A stretch of 64,000 nt of DNA from Hippopus hippopus (lineage: Eukaryota > Mollusca > Bivalvia > Cardiida > Cardiidae): positions 62,001-126,000 of the forward strand of contig OX328112.1 in assembly GCA_946811185.2 (NCBI GenBank). Reading direction: 5' to 3'. This document shows, one piece after another, positions 63,976 through 64,000 of this stretch (position 1 is its first letter; the number at the start of each line of letters is the position of its first letter). The notes below the pieces were generated by a model. It made no database searches. It was not told the DNA's origin and saw only the letters and a program-made list of their open reading frames with translations. The position numbers and the translations under genes are program-made.

Positions 63976-64000
63976 TTAACCCTCTATCACACAATCCCGA
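63976..64000 (-). mobile_element. TTAA-A hairpin MITE, cut by the window edge
   Basis: TTAACCCTCTATCACACAAT and CCCGA are the start of a reversed copy. Confidence 0.65.

Overview
The window looks like a transposon-saturated, gene-poor stretch of animal nuclear DNA, most likely from a bivalve mollusc. It is AT-rich and has no long open reading frames. It holds tRNA-derived SINEs with a tail of molluscan type, Helitron-like elements with internal ~150-160 bp tandem repeats that end in (ACGG/ACAG)n runs and a hairpin before TAAAAA (the 'pearl'/Helentron layout described in bivalves), and animal-type hAT, Tc1/mariner, pogo-like and Mutator-like elements. The bivalve assignment is inference. I can support no intact host protein-coding gene and no structural RNA gene. 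The only recognisable coding sequence is four broken transposase remnants: a BED finger at 10165-12488, a hAT-type N-terminus at 13477-13674, a Tc1-like DD35E transposase at 15229-16252, and an internally deleted mariner transposase at 21399-22168.

The dominant signal is one short family, called TTAA-A here. It is ~220 bp, flanked by TTAA, has termini beginning CYCTTTACCA, and carries a ~60 bp central palindrome. About 46 complete or partial copies lie in 64 kb, in both orientations. A second TTAA-flanked hairpin family, TTAA-C, has termini like CCCTTAAA and a core in which GATCAGACTGCAC faces its complement. TTAA target duplications plus CCC-type ends point to piggyBac-like mobilisation, but no such transposase is present.

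Layout. 1-6.65 kb: tandem TTAA-A copies, several sharing a single TTAA, with SINEs. 6.65-13 kb: a TA-flanked element, an interrupted hAT copy, and a pogo-like element that has split a BED zinc finger. 13.17-16.64 kb: an outer hAT-like element containing a second hAT element and a Tc1 DD35E element. 17-26.4 kb: pogo-like and mariner elements, MITEs and nested TTAA-A copies. 23.6-31 kb: two paralogous segments whose TTAA-A copies carry different Helitron-like insertions at the same site. 31.4-34.1 kb: a large Helitron-like element with several internal arrays. 38.73-41.43 kb: an element with ~1.1 kb inverted arms, each opening with a conserved ATG and splice donor. 41.5-43.8 kb: a palindromic-ended element containing a reversed Helitron-like element. 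45.2-56.1 kb: a nested structure in which a ~1 kb Helitron-like element has grown to 10.9 kb through three insertions, including a 7.3 kb Mutator-like element with long inverted ends and a perfect 9-bp target duplication. 56.1-64 kb: further Helitron-like, TTAA-A, TTAA-C, SINE and minisatellite sequence.

The parts do not form a pathway. What can be read is a layered insertion history, in which each interrupted element dates the one inside it.
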